Assembly: GCA_964508715.1 (NCBI GenBank)
Contig: CAZDUX010000005.1
Span: 127,690-191,689 of the forward strand
Reading direction: 5' to 3'
Origin: JAKALX01 sp964508715
GTDB lineage: Bacteria; Chloroflexota; Dehalococcoidia; Tepidiformales; Tepidiformaceae
DNA: 64,000 nt
Shown: in pieces, positions 8,211 to 16,244 of the stretch
How positions within the stretch are numbered: position 1 is the stretch's first letter
Layout: each line of letters opens with the position of its first letter
Program-made: the position numbers and the translations under genes
Notes under the pieces: model-generated
Seen by the model: only the letters and a program-made list of their open reading frames with translations
Told to the model about the DNA's origin: nothing
The model's database searches: none

Positions 8211-9068
8211 TCAGCTGATGACGTGCTTCTCCCGCAGATACCGCTCGAGCCCGTCGCGCCAGTGGGGGAGCGCGGGCGCTCGCGTGGTCCCCAGCACGCT
8301 GTACATCGGCCGTTCGAGTGGCGCCCCGAACTCCGCCGTCGTCACGGGCTGCAGGTCCGGCGAAAGCCCCGCCATCTCGAAGATCGCCTTCGCAAATGCG
8401 TACCACGAACACCCTTCGCCGGCCGCCAGGTGGACGACGCCCCCGGTCCCATCACAGATTAGTGGCCAGAGTGCTTCGGCAATCTCCGCCGTATTGGTTG
8501 GCGCCGTCACCTGGTCCGACACTACCCGGATCGGATTTCCCTCGTTCGCCAGCCGGAGCATCGTCTGGACGAAGTTCCCGCCCTTACCCGCCGACCCCGC
8601 GAGGCCATAGAGACCCGATACCCGCACGATGAGCGTCTCGGGATTCACCTGGCGCACCACGTCTTCGGTCGCTATCTTCGCCGCCCCGTACACGTTCACC
8701 GATTGCCGCGCATCATCTTCCAGGTATGGTGTGCGCTTCCTTCCCTCAAACACGTAATCGGTGCTGATCTGTACCATCCTGGCGCCGCACGCCCGCGCCG
8801 CTTTCGCAACATTCCAGCCGCCCAGCACGTTCACCCGGAAGCATGTTTCCGGGTCGGCTTCGGCCTGGGGAAGGTTATGAAATGCCGTCGTATTGACAAC
8901 AACCGTGGCCTGCGCCTGTTCGACCATGGCCGCGACCGCTGCGCCATCTGTCACATCCGCATCGGAGCGCTTCGCTGCGATCACCTCGGCTGCAGCTGGC
9001 GCCAGCCGCACGAGGTCCGATCCGAGTTGTCCATTTGCACCAAGCACGAGCACACGCATGGGCGGCAT
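8211..9068 (-). CDS. rfbD: dTDP-4-dehydrorhamnose reductase
   Basis: The 285-residue protein shows the RfbD pattern: 'MRVLVLGANGQLGSDLVRL' for NADPH binding, 'VVNTTAFHNLPQAEADPETCFRVNV' for the substrate face, 'MVQISTDYVFEG' and a Y-G-x-x-K catalytic pair ('VYGAAKIATE'). It reduces the 4-keto group of the rhamnose precursor. The ATG at 9068 and one three codons later (9059) are both plausible. It is the first gene of a leftward run RfbD, epimerase, RfbC, YajQ, with a 110-base gap before the epimerase. Confidence 0.93.
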   Translation of the reverse strand: MPPMRVLVLGANGQLGSDLVRLAPAAAEVIAAKRSDADVTDGAAVAAMVEQAQATVVVNTTAFHNLPQAEADPETCFRVNVLGGWNVAKAARACGARMVQISTDYVFEGRKRTPYLEDDARQSVNVYGAAKIATEDVVRQVNPETLIVRVSGLYGLAGSAGKGGNFVQTMLRLANEGNPIRVVSDQVTAPTNTAEIAEALWPLICDGTGGVVHLAAGEGCSWYAFAKAIFEMAGLSPDLQPVTTAEFGAPLERPMYSVLGTTRAPALPHWRDGLERYLREKHVIS

Positions 9069-9238
9069 CGTTCCATATTCGCTCGCTAACCGGTAGCGGC
9101 CTTTGAGCCATGCTCACCTCCTCTCGTCCAAACGGCAGGACGGCCGAACGGCCCCTTCAGGCGGGCCCATTCGGACCTTCGAGATGGTGGCACCAGGGGT
9201 ATCGTCGGCTCGAGCAGCCGGGGCCGGGGACACGAGAC

Positions 9239-9260
9239 CCGGGTAGCATTCCGTACCCGG
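9239..9260 (+). other. Hairpin just upstream of the ThDP enzyme start
   Basis: A perfect 7-bp stem (CCGGGTA/TACCCGG) with an 8-base loop ends 13 bases before the ATG at 9274. The AAAGGG ribosome-binding site follows immediately. It could modulate translation or mRNA stability. I do not recognise a known riboswitch in the 205-base gap. Confidence 0.4.
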
Positions 9261-9273
9261 AAAGGGATCTGAT

Positions 9274-11040
9274 ATGGCGCTCATCGGCGGCGGCGAGATG
9301 CTCGTCCGCGCACTCGAACAACAGGGCGTCCGTGAAGTCTTCGCACTCTCGGGCGGCCACCTCGACCCCATCTTCCAGGCCTGTGATCAGCACGGCTTTC
9401 GCCTTGTCGATACACGCCATGAGGCTGCCGCTGCCCACATGGCCGATGGATTCGCCCGCACAACGGGCCGTCCCGGTGTCGCCATCGTGACTGCTGGCCC
9501 GGGTGTGGCCAATGCAGTCACCGGCGTGGCCAACGCATGGATGGATGCGATCCCGATGATTTGCATCGGTGGCCGGAGCCCCCTGCGCGACGAGGATCGT
9601 CTCTCGCTCCAGAACCTCGACCAGGTCGGCCTCATGTCGCCCATTACCAAGTGGGCGCGGACGGTCTTCCACCCTGAGCGCATCCCGGAGTACATCGCGA
9701 TGGCCTGGCGGCATGCCGTCTCCGGCCGCCCGGGGCCGGTGTTCCTCGATATCCCGGTCGATATCCTCTATACCCCCGCCGAGGAGTCGAACCTGCCCGC
9801 CTACGAGCACTTCGCCCCGGAAGGACGCCCCGCAGCCAGCGTAGCGTCCATCGAGCGTGCCCTCGATGCACTCTGTGCGGCGGAACGGCCCTGCATTCTC
9901 GCCGGTGGCGGTGTCATGTTCTCGGGCGCCCAGGATGAGCTTCGCGAGTTCGCCGCGATGGCTCGCATCCCCGTTCTTGCCAATTCCAAGGCTCGCGGCG
10001 CCGTCTCCGAGCGTACCGACCTCGGCTACGGATCGTTCGGGTTCATTGCCCATCCGCTGCTCCATGCCCAGGCCGGTGGCCCGCCCGACGTCATTCTCAT
10101 GCTTGGTGCACGCGTGGGCATGTTTACCGGCTCCTCCGGTGGCGTGGGACAGCCCTCTGTCATTCCGCCGAACGCCACCCTCATCCAGCTCGACATCGAA
10201 CCTGAGGAGATCGGCCGTATTCGTGACGTCCAGATCGGCCTCGTCGGCGATATCCGAGAGTCCCTGCGCATCCTGATCGAACGCGCCCGGGGCAGGCAGT
10301 TCCGCGACCACGAGCGCTGGATCTCCGCCCTCGCAGCAGTCAAGGCCGCTCACCGCACGATGTTCGATGAACCTGCTTCGCGCTCTGAGGCGCCCATTCA
10401 CCAGGCACGCCTGGCGCGCGAAATCGCCGACGTTTGCGGGGGCGAGGCCATCATCGTCGCCGATGGCGGCGAAACCTCGCAGTGGATGGCCGACCAGGCG
10501 ATAGTCGAGAGTGCCGGACGCTTTCTCAGCCATGGCTACCTTGGCTGTATCGGGGTCGGCTTCCCCTTCGGCCTGGCCGCCAAGATCGCCCATCCCGACC
10601 GCAAGGTTCTCACCGTCATCGGTGACGGTTCCACCGGCTTCAACATCGCCGAATTCGACACCGCTGTCCGCCACAACATCCCCCTCGTTGGCGTCGTCAA
10701 CAACGATGAAGGATGGGGGATGATCCGCCACGGGCAGCTCATGCGCTGGGATCATACGGTCGGTGCCGAGCTTGGCCCCGTTCGCTATGACCAGGTGGCT
10801 GCAGGCTTTGGCGCATACTCCGAGCTCGTTACCGCCCCGAACGACATCGCCCCGGCCCTTCGCCGTGCCTTCGAGTCCGGCCGGCCCGCACTCCTCAACG
10901 TCATGACCGATCCGACGCAACCCTACCGCCTGCCGGGTATGCGAACGAAGACGGCGAAGCAGATCGAAGAGGAAGAGCGCGCTACCAACGAGGTCGAACT
11001 GCCGTACTACGGCAAACGCAAGGTCGAGTCGCCCGCCTGA
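9274..11040 (+). CDS. Thiamine-diphosphate-dependent enzyme, acetolactate synthase-like
   Basis: The 588-residue protein has the three-domain ThDP decarboxylase layout. The Pyr domain contains the cofactor-activating Glu50 in 'TRHEAAAAHMADG' and 'GVAIVTAGPGVANAVTGVANAW'. A central Rossmann-like domain covers about residues 195-340. The PP domain has the 'GDGSTGFNIAEF...NN' ThDP/Mg motif from about residue 449. It resembles acetolactate synthase large subunits, but there is no ilvN or ilvC beside it, so it may be a glyoxylate carboligase-, oxalyl-CoA decarboxylase- or benzoylformate-like enzyme instead. AAAGGG precedes the ATG by about nine bases. Confidence 0.88.
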   Translation: MALIGGGEMLVRALEQQGVREVFALSGGHLDPIFQACDQHGFRLVDTRHEAAAAHMADGFARTTGRPGVAIVTAGPGVANAVTGVANAWMDAIPMICIGGRSPLRDEDRLSLQNLDQVGLMSPITKWARTVFHPERIPEYIAMAWRHAVSGRPGPVFLDIPVDILYTPAEESNLPAYEHFAPEGRPAASVASIERALDALCAAERPCILAGGGVMFSGAQDELREFAAMARIPVLANSKARGAVSERTDLGYGSFGFIAHPLLHAQAGGPPDVILMLGARVGMFTGSSGGVGQPSVIPPNATLIQLDIEPEEIGRIRDVQIGLVGDIRESLRILIERARGRQFRDHERWISALAAVKAAHRTMFDEPASRSEAPIHQARLAREIADVCGGEAIIVADGGETSQWMADQAIVESAGRFLSHGYLGCIGVGFPFGLAAKIAHPDRKVLTVIGDGSTGFNIAEFDTAVRHNIPLVGVVNNDEGWGMIRHGQLMRWDHTVGAELGPVRYDQVAAGFGAYSELVTAPNDIAPALRRAFESGRPALLNVMTDPTQPYRLPGMRTKTAKQIEEEERATNEVELPYYGKRKVESPA

Positions 11041-11087
11041 TCTCGGGCTGCCGCCATGCCTGCGCCATCGTAAGTGGGGGCTACAGA

Positions 11088-11357
11088 TCAGAAGATCTGC
11101 GGCCCCCGGTTCGGTTCGGGCGTACTTACCATTGTCGTGGCTGGCTGTGGAGCCATGATCTGGGCTGGTGCCTCTATGATTGTCACGGCCGCCTGTTGCG
11201 CCGGGGCTGGCTGTTCGTCCTCGCGCATCGCCCGCCGGAACTCCTTGACGCTCGTCCCCAACTCCCTGCCTACGGTCCCGATCTTCCCAACGCCAAACAG
11301 GAGGATCACGACCAGCCCAATGATGAGCAACTCGGGGGCGCCAATCGTCTCGAACAT
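11088..11357 (-). CDS. tatA: Sec-independent translocase subunit TatA/TatE
   Basis: The 89-residue product opens with the single TatA membrane helix, 'MFETIGAPELLIIGLVVILLFG', ending in the family's F-G hinge. The amphipathic helix 'GKIGTVGRELGTSVKEFRRAM' follows, then an unstructured Pro/Ala/Gln-rich tail. It forms the twin-arginine export pore with TatC, which is not in the window. The gene is convergent with the ThDP enzyme upstream on the map. Confidence 0.93.
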   Translation of the reverse strand: MFETIGAPELLIIGLVVILLFGVGKIGTVGRELGTSVKEFRRAMREDEQPAPAQQAAVTIIEAPAQIMAPQPATTMVSTPEPNRGPQIF

Positions 11358-11497
11358 CTCAATACTCCACTTCTCGCACGCCGCCTGTGGGTTCTCTCGC
11401 GATCATAGAACCGGCCCGGCAATGTATCAGGTACCAGATTGGTCCCTCGTTTACCGGATATTCGCGCCCGGCGCCGGGAGCCACGAACGAACCCGGA

Positions 11498-11893
11498 TTA
11501 CCCGTTCACCTGGACGTGGCCAGGCTCGATCTTGTAGATCACCCTCGTCTCACCCTCGCCACGAAACGGGTAGCGATCCTGGCCCAGGTACTTCTGCGCC
11601 ATCCGGTCGATGTGCTCGTCGGCCCCATCGTGCGTTTTCAGCGCGACCTTTCCCCGCACCTGGACATAACGATAAGGGTTCGAGTGGTCGAACACTGCAA
11701 GGGCCACCCGCCCGTCCCGGTCCAGGTTGCGAGCCTTCTGACGGCCATCAGCCGTGTTGATGACCACGTACTTCCCGTCGTAGTCCACCCACACCGGTGT
11801 CACCTGTGGCGACCCATCCGGCATGAGTGTGGCGATTTGCGCGAAGTTCTTGCCCAGCAGGAGATCTTTGTGCGAGTCGGGGATCGTTGCCAT
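11498..11893 (-). CDS. PPOX-class F420-dependent oxidoreductase
   Basis: The 131-residue split-barrel protein has the F420-type PPOX sequence: 'FAQIATLMPDGSPQVTPVWVDYDGKYVVINTADGRQKARNLDRDGRVALAVFD', seen here as consecutive blocks, and 'RYVQVRGKV'. Such proteins use F420H2 (or FMN) to reduce small molecules. Together with the DUF385 protein at 3298-3729 it argues that the organism makes or uses coenzyme F420. A good ATG at 11893 is used; no operon partner is obvious. Confidence 0.9.
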   Translation of the reverse strand: MATIPDSHKDLLLGKNFAQIATLMPDGSPQVTPVWVDYDGKYVVINTADGRQKARNLDRDGRVALAVFDHSNPYRYVQVRGKVALKTHDGADEHIDRMAQKYLGQDRYPFRGEGETRVIYKIEPGHVQVNG

Positions 11894-11988
11894 GCATCAG
11901 CCCTCTCGATCGATGTCCCGGCCAGCATCCCACATCGCACATCGCCGCGCGTTTCAAACCCCGCGACGGTCTTCCGTCCTTGTACCAG

Positions 11989-12783
11989 CTACGCCGCCCG
12001 GAGCGATGCCAGCATCGTTTGCTGGAATCGCAGCCGCTTCTCCGGATCCCGGATCTCACCGCCGATCCGCTCGGCCAGGGCCGAGACCAGTTCGCGCGGG
12101 AACGTTTCACGTGTTCCACCCAGCTCTTCCACGGCATCGTCGATGATGATCTCCGCCAGGGGCCCCATCGCCGCCGCTACCGCCGAGGTAAGGGCGACGA
12201 AGAACGACGGGCCCGCGTATTGCCGGACCGGGGCGGCTCTCACCGGTACGTCCAGCTTCACCAGTCCCGCCTCTACCAGTGGGACGAATGCCGCCATGAG
12301 TTCGAACTCGCCCACGTGCAGCGTGTGTGCCAGGCTGGCGATCGATGTGCCGCCGTCAATCCTCGCGATGATCTGCCACTCCTCGGGCTGCAATGTCACC
12401 GCCTGCGCCGGCCGTTCCTGGTTGAATGTCGCAACCGCCTCGGCACTCGGCACCACCCGAAGCACCGCCTCGCGTTGGGATGCCTCGTGGGCGCAATCTG
12501 CCAGCAATTGCTCGAGCGACTGGTCGATCGTTGTCTCAGGCGAGAGCACTTGCGGTTGGAAGCGAAACGCACCTCCCGGCCATGCAAGAAGTTCAACCAT
12601 CGCCTGCGCACCCTCATGCGGGCCCGCAACGGCATGGACAGGCGCCCCGCGGCGAAGGTAGATGTCGCCCCGTTCGCTTGTGCTCGCGAGCTCGAGCCGT
12701 CCCGTCTGCGCCCCCGCTGAAAGCATCGTCAGGATGTCGCGAAGCGGTAGCTGTGCAAGATTCCCGTTCAGACCCTCGGACAT
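11989..12783 (-). CDS. DUF4388 (PATAN-like) domain protein
   Basis: I start at the ATG at 12783, preceded by a GGGAGGG ribosome-binding site at about seven bases. The 264-residue protein begins with a DUF4388 domain: 'GNLAQLPLRDILTMLSAGAQTGRLEL' then 'GDIYLRRGAPVHAVAGPHEGAQAMVELLAWPGGAFRFQP', the typical 'more-like-product' strand order. The middle is a winged-helix-like part ('IIARIDGGTSIASLAHTLHVGEFELMAAFVPLVEAGLVKL'). The last ~100 residues are helical and unassigned. DUF4388 proteins occur beside two-component and roadblock/GTPase modules. It is the last gene of the leftward signalling operon that starts at 15983. Confidence 0.85.
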   Translation of the reverse strand: MSEGLNGNLAQLPLRDILTMLSAGAQTGRLELASTSERGDIYLRRGAPVHAVAGPHEGAQAMVELLAWPGGAFRFQPQVLSPETTIDQSLEQLLADCAHEASQREAVLRVVPSAEAVATFNQERPAQAVTLQPEEWQIIARIDGGTSIASLAHTLHVGEFELMAAFVPLVEAGLVKLDVPVRAAPVRQYAGPSFFVALTSAVAAAMGPLAEIIIDDAVEELGGTRETFPRELVSALAERIGGEIRDPEKRLRFQQTMLASLRAA

Positions 12784-12802
12784 GGCGCTGCCCTCCCTTC
12801 GC

Positions 12803-13249
12803 TCACCCGTGAGATTGGATAACCCGCAACGAACGGAGCGATACGTCGTCGAAGGTGGCGCGTGCGAGCGCCTCGTTCCGTGCGGCCCGATGCCGCGCAA
12901 TCTGCTTTTGCGCCCGTGAGTCTCTCTTCCAGCCCGCGAGCACCACCTCGGTCGTCATTCGGACCACGGGCAGATCAGCGCCCGGTTCCATCACCACGAA
13001 GAGCGCAGCCTCGCCCATGTCGACTGCCAGGAGGCGCCACGTATCGAATTCGAACTCAATCCGGTTCGTGGCGACCTTCGCCGTCTCGAGCGCCCCGAGC
13101 GCGTGCCCCACTTCGCGCCCGATGGTGTTCATCGTCACGGTCGCCAGCACGGCCGGGCTCGAACTGGCGATCACGTCTCCCCGGTTATCGCAGACGAATG
13201 CCCCGCCTACCCGTGGCAACTCCGCGATCTGCTGCAAGCCGTTCTCCAT
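12803..13249 (-). CDS. Roadblock/LC7-like protein (second copy)
   Basis: The 148-residue protein has the roadblock/LC7 pattern: an opening helix ending 'IAELPRVGGAFVCDNRGDVIASSSPAVL', a central helix 'TVTMNTIGREVGHALGALE', and strands 'RIEFEFDTWRLLAVDMGEAALFVVMEPG'. In bacteria such proteins regulate or scaffold small Ras-like GTPases (MglB, CvnB). An extra basic C-terminal tail of about 45 residues is unusual. It lies 19 bases upstream of the DUF4388 gene and 21 bases downstream of the tandem-repeat protein. Confidence 0.8.
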   Translation of the reverse strand: MENGLQQIAELPRVGGAFVCDNRGDVIASSSPAVLATVTMNTIGREVGHALGALETAKVATNRIEFEFDTWRLLAVDMGEAALFVVMEPGADLPVVRMTTEVVLAGWKRDSRAQKQIARHRAARNEALARATFDDVSLRSLRVIQSHG

Positions 13250-13270
13250 CCGAACACCATCCGCTGGCTA

Positions 13271-14287
13271 TCAGGCCACGAACTCCTCGATGTCTGGCTC
13301 CAGCCCAAACCGCGCGATCACCTCCGCATGCTTCTCCGAAAAGTCCCGCAGCGCTTCACGGATTCGCGATTCAAGGTCCGCGCGCTTCAACTGAAACGCA
13401 AGGCGGGCAATGGTATCCGAGAGGCAGTCGCTGAGGCCCTTGCTGAAGTCCTCTGGCACCGCACCCTCGAATTGCACCTTCCCATCTCGGTAATCGAACT
13501 CCGCTGCAAACGGATCGAGGTACGGATAGGTGACCGCCCGGTTCACAAGGGTTTCTTTGAATGAGAGCAGGAACCGCCCCGGCTTCGAGAGACCATCGAC
13601 CACCGCCTCCACCGACCCGATCACATCGCTCCAGAATGCGAGCACGGGCCCCGAGTCCAGGGCTTTCAGCGGCGGCGCGACGCATGGCTTCGCGCCAGTG
13701 CCGGCCACCGCCTCGGCTGCCCGTATCCGGTAGACGTTGAATACCGCCTCCGGGTTTGCCGCCAGCCGGAACACGGCCTCAAGCCCGCCACACTGTTCTC
13801 CCTCACCGGCCATTACGGTCTCGGTCACCTTGCCTGCGTCGAAGAACAGGATCGCGCCCGATTGTCCCGGTGCGAGTACCTCGGCGTAGCCGGTGTGGCC
13901 ATCATCCGCAAGCTTCTCCACGAGCCGCTCAAAACTCGTGAACGCCGCGGTCAGGTCGCGATAGACCACCTCGGCGTCGACACAGCCCGCGACTAGCCGG
14001 ACCATCTCCGGCGTTAGCCCGTAGACATTGATCCAACCGTTCTTTTCGGCAACCCGTGCCCTCACGCCGCTCACTGCATCGGGCCCTGTCCGGCGGCCGC
14101 TGCCTTCCTGTTCGACGCCCATGATCACGTCACCGTTTTGAACGAACAGGACCCCGTCGTAACCCTTGAACGAAACCAGTATGTAGCCGTTCAGCGCCCG
14201 CGCGCGCAGGTCCTCGATCAGCCCATCGAACCCCGTGAATGTCGTGTTCAGGTTCGTATATACCGGATTCTCTTTCGGCAACATCAT
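13271..14287 (-). CDS. Tandem DUF4388-like repeat signalling protein
   Basis: I start at the ATG at 14287 because an AGGAGG site lies nine bases upstream; an ATG at 14329 that overlaps the previous stop is the alternative. The 338-residue protein contains two ~90-residue copies of one domain. Copy 1 starts 'VYTNLNTTFTGFDGLIEDL' (about residue 9) and copy 2 'VYRDLTAAFTSFERLVEKL' (about residue 108). Both continue with a G-Y-x-x-V strand, a 'GxLFFxxGxV' hairpin and an 'NVY' strand. The arrangement resembles DUF4388 sensory/adapter folds. The last ~125 residues form a separate domain I cannot name. No enzymatic motif is visible. Confidence 0.75.
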   Translation of the reverse strand: MMLPKENPVYTNLNTTFTGFDGLIEDLRARALNGYILVSFKGYDGVLFVQNGDVIMGVEQEGSGRRTGPDAVSGVRARVAEKNGWINVYGLTPEMVRLVAGCVDAEVVYRDLTAAFTSFERLVEKLADDGHTGYAEVLAPGQSGAILFFDAGKVTETVMAGEGEQCGGLEAVFRLAANPEAVFNVYRIRAAEAVAGTGAKPCVAPPLKALDSGPVLAFWSDVIGSVEAVVDGLSKPGRFLLSFKETLVNRAVTYPYLDPFAAEFDYRDGKVQFEGAVPEDFSKGLSDCLSDTIARLAFQLKRADLESRIREALRDFSEKHAEVIARFGLEPDIEEFVA

Positions 14288-14328
14288 CCGTTGTATCCTC
14301 CTCGGTCTCCCCGGCTCGTACGCCTCCA

Positions 14329-14733
14329 TCAGACGTACCTCCGCAACACCTGCTCGATTGCCGGGGCTGCCACTGTCACGGGGCTTCCGCGGCGAAGCGC
14401 GATCAGCACGTAGCAACTCCCCGGTGCGTAGAGCAGCGTGTCGCCCGCGTTGGTACTGATGACCACGCGCTCCAGGCGCGAGGACGCGAGCACTCGACCC
14501 ATCCCTCGAAGGTCACCATCGGTCGCGAGCGCCTCGGCACGCTTGGCAACAAACGTTGTCAGTGCCACCTCGCGGCCCGCCTCCGATCCCGGGGTGGCGG
14601 GCTCGCAGGCGACCAGTTCGCCTTCCAACGTCGCCACCAGTGTGCGCTCGACGCTGGCGACTGCCGCGATGGCGGCTGCCAGCCGGCGGCCGGGCACTCC
14701 GTCTGTCGCCAGCGTCTGTGCTTGCGTCATCAC
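14329..14733 (-). CDS. Roadblock/LC7-like protein (first copy)
   Basis: The 134-residue product fits the roadblock fold by length and strand pattern: a helix ending 'IAAVASVERTLVATLEGELVACEPA', a helix with 'VALTTFVAKRAEALA', and 'RVLASSRLERVVISTNAGDTLLYAPGSCYVLIALRRG', which is the typical last hairpin. Similarity to the second copy at 12803-13249 is structural rather than close. It follows the receptor gene by 20 bases, and its stop overlaps an alternative ATG of the next gene. It begins MMT; either Met may be used. Confidence 0.75.
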   Translation of the reverse strand: MMTQAQTLATDGVPGRRLAAAIAAVASVERTLVATLEGELVACEPATPGSEAGREVALTTFVAKRAEALATDGDLRGMGRVLASSRLERVVISTNAGDTLLYAPGSCYVLIALRRGSPVTVAAPAIEQVLRRYV

Positions 14734-14753
14734 CGCACCTCACACCCTCCTGG

Positions 14754-15983
14754 CTAGGCGGCCCGCCGCGCCCGCAGCCGCTCTATTGCCGAGCGCAGGC
14801 TCGCCTGCATCCGTCGTAGCGACTCTGCGAGCTGCCCAACTTCGTTCTTACCCTCGACTCCGATCTCGATGTCGAGTTCTCCGAGGCTCATCCGGTCCGC
14901 GACCTCCGCCAGCCGCCGTATCGGCCGCGTGATGCTGAACGCGATCAGGAGTGCAAATGCAACGGCAACCGCGATTCCGCCCAGCGTTGCGGCGCTCGTG
15001 ATATACAGCCCCGAGGTTGCCGAATCGCGCCGCGCCTGGAACTCCTTGTCGAGCACACCCTGGGCGGCTGCAATGAGCTGGTTCGACGAGTCGATGGCGC
15101 TCCCCCCGAGCAGGAAATAGCTTTCTGCTGCCGAATTCAGGAGCGTTGAGGCATTCAGTACATCGACCGACGACGCGGTCATGAAGCTTGTCCGATTCAC
15201 CTGGCTACGGTCGAGGAGCGGCTTCAGAGCCGCCTCGAAGTCCTTGTTCCCGACCATCGAAGCCTGGAGATTACGAACCATGGTGTCGGCATAGATGCCC
15301 GATGCCACCACCTGGCTTGCCAGGTACTGCCGTTGAGCGATGGTGGGCTCTTGTCCCGCATGGCCTGCGAGCAATGTCGCCCCATAGCTCCGTGCCAGCG
15401 AGAGCGACTCCGTCATCTTCGGAAGAACGTCCGTGAGTGCCACGATGGCGCTGCGCGTATCAACCGACGGGTCTACCTGCAACTTCGAGGCTATCGTCAC
15501 CCGGTCGAGCAACGGGAAGATCGACTCATTGATGAGCTGCGTATGCGCGCTGGCCACATCACTCGCCGATTGCCCGGCGGCTATGTCCCGAAGGCGCGGC
15601 CACTGGCTACGGATGTTGTCGATGTACTGCTTCGTCCCCAGGTCACCGCCGTAGCTCTTTTCCGCCGCTTCCAGCTTCGAAAGTGCGGCGTCGCCTGCCT
15701 CGCCCGAAAGCTTCAGTGCCGCCTCCGCTGATGACTGCCCCGAAAGATACCGTTCGGCCAGCGACCGGTGTTGCTGCACCTCTCGCAAGAACGGCATCGT
15801 CGCTGCGATATATGCAAAACCATCCGACTCGCTGTTCGCCCGCGAGATCTCGCTATTCTGGCGCTGGTACTGCATCACACTGAGCGCAGCCAGCGGGATG
15901 CTCAGCACCAGCACCACACCCCAGAGCTTCGTTCGGATCCCCGTGTTCCCCATGAACCCCAGGCCCGGCCGATTCACTCCCAT
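14754..15983 (-). CDS. Membrane receptor with NIT-like sensor and HAMP domain, no output domain
   Basis: The 409-residue protein has a first membrane helix at about residues 20-40 ('LWGVVLVLSIPLAALSV') and an extracytoplasmic all-helical region of about 290 residues. Its start, 'LREVQQHRSLAERYLSG', resembles the nitrate/nitrite-sensing (NIT) domain. A second membrane helix covers about 332-354, followed by a HAMP domain ('ITRPIRRLAEVADRMSLGELDIEIGVEGKNEVGQLAESLRRM' as two helices and a connector). It stops about 15 residues after HAMP: there is no kinase, methyl-accepting or cyclase domain. It heads a five-gene operon with roadblock and DUF4388-like proteins, so those are the likely output partners. 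An ATG ten codons in is an alternative start. Confidence 0.85.
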   Translation of the reverse strand: MGVNRPGLGFMGNTGIRTKLWGVVLVLSIPLAALSVMQYQRQNSEISRANSESDGFAYIAATMPFLREVQQHRSLAERYLSGQSSAEAALKLSGEAGDAALSKLEAAEKSYGGDLGTKQYIDNIRSQWPRLRDIAAGQSASDVASAHTQLINESIFPLLDRVTIASKLQVDPSVDTRSAIVALTDVLPKMTESLSLARSYGATLLAGHAGQEPTIAQRQYLASQVVASGIYADTMVRNLQASMVGNKDFEAALKPLLDRSQVNRTSFMTASSVDVLNASTLLNSAAESYFLLGGSAIDSSNQLIAAAQGVLDKEFQARRDSATSGLYITSAATLGGIAVAVAFALLIAFSITRPIRRLAEVADRMSLGELDIEIGVEGKNEVGQLAESLRRMQASLRSAIERLRARRAA

Positions 15984-16024
15984 CGTTCTTGCCTCCCACG
16001 TGTACTCGAGAACAGAGTGACCAT

Positions 16025-16043
16025 GGCGCCTGTCGCAGGCGCC
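16025..16043. other. Perfect 8-bp inverted repeat in the divergent gap
   Basis: GGCGCCTG and CAGGCGCC flank a TCG triplet between the leftward receptor operon (start 15983) and the rightward crotonase (start 16245). It could be a regulator site or a hairpin in either leader. No T-run follows, so it is unlikely to be a terminator. Confidence 0.35.
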
Positions 16044-16244
16044 TCATACAGGGAAGTTCGACCCGATCCCCCGTTCCTACAGACCTCGCAGCTCATCGAT
16101 ACCGAATTCGAGGGAGCGTGCGGTGGCGGGGCCCGGGGGGCCGGTGCCGGTGTGGGAAGACCCGGTGCCCACTCGCACCACGCCCTCGCCACCCTCGACC
16201 TATCGCGTAGAATCCCCATGCATACCCGGCCAAGGAGCAGCACC

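Noticed and set aside
9157..10920. 587-codon minus-strand frame
   Set aside because: Antisense shadow of the ThDP enzyme.
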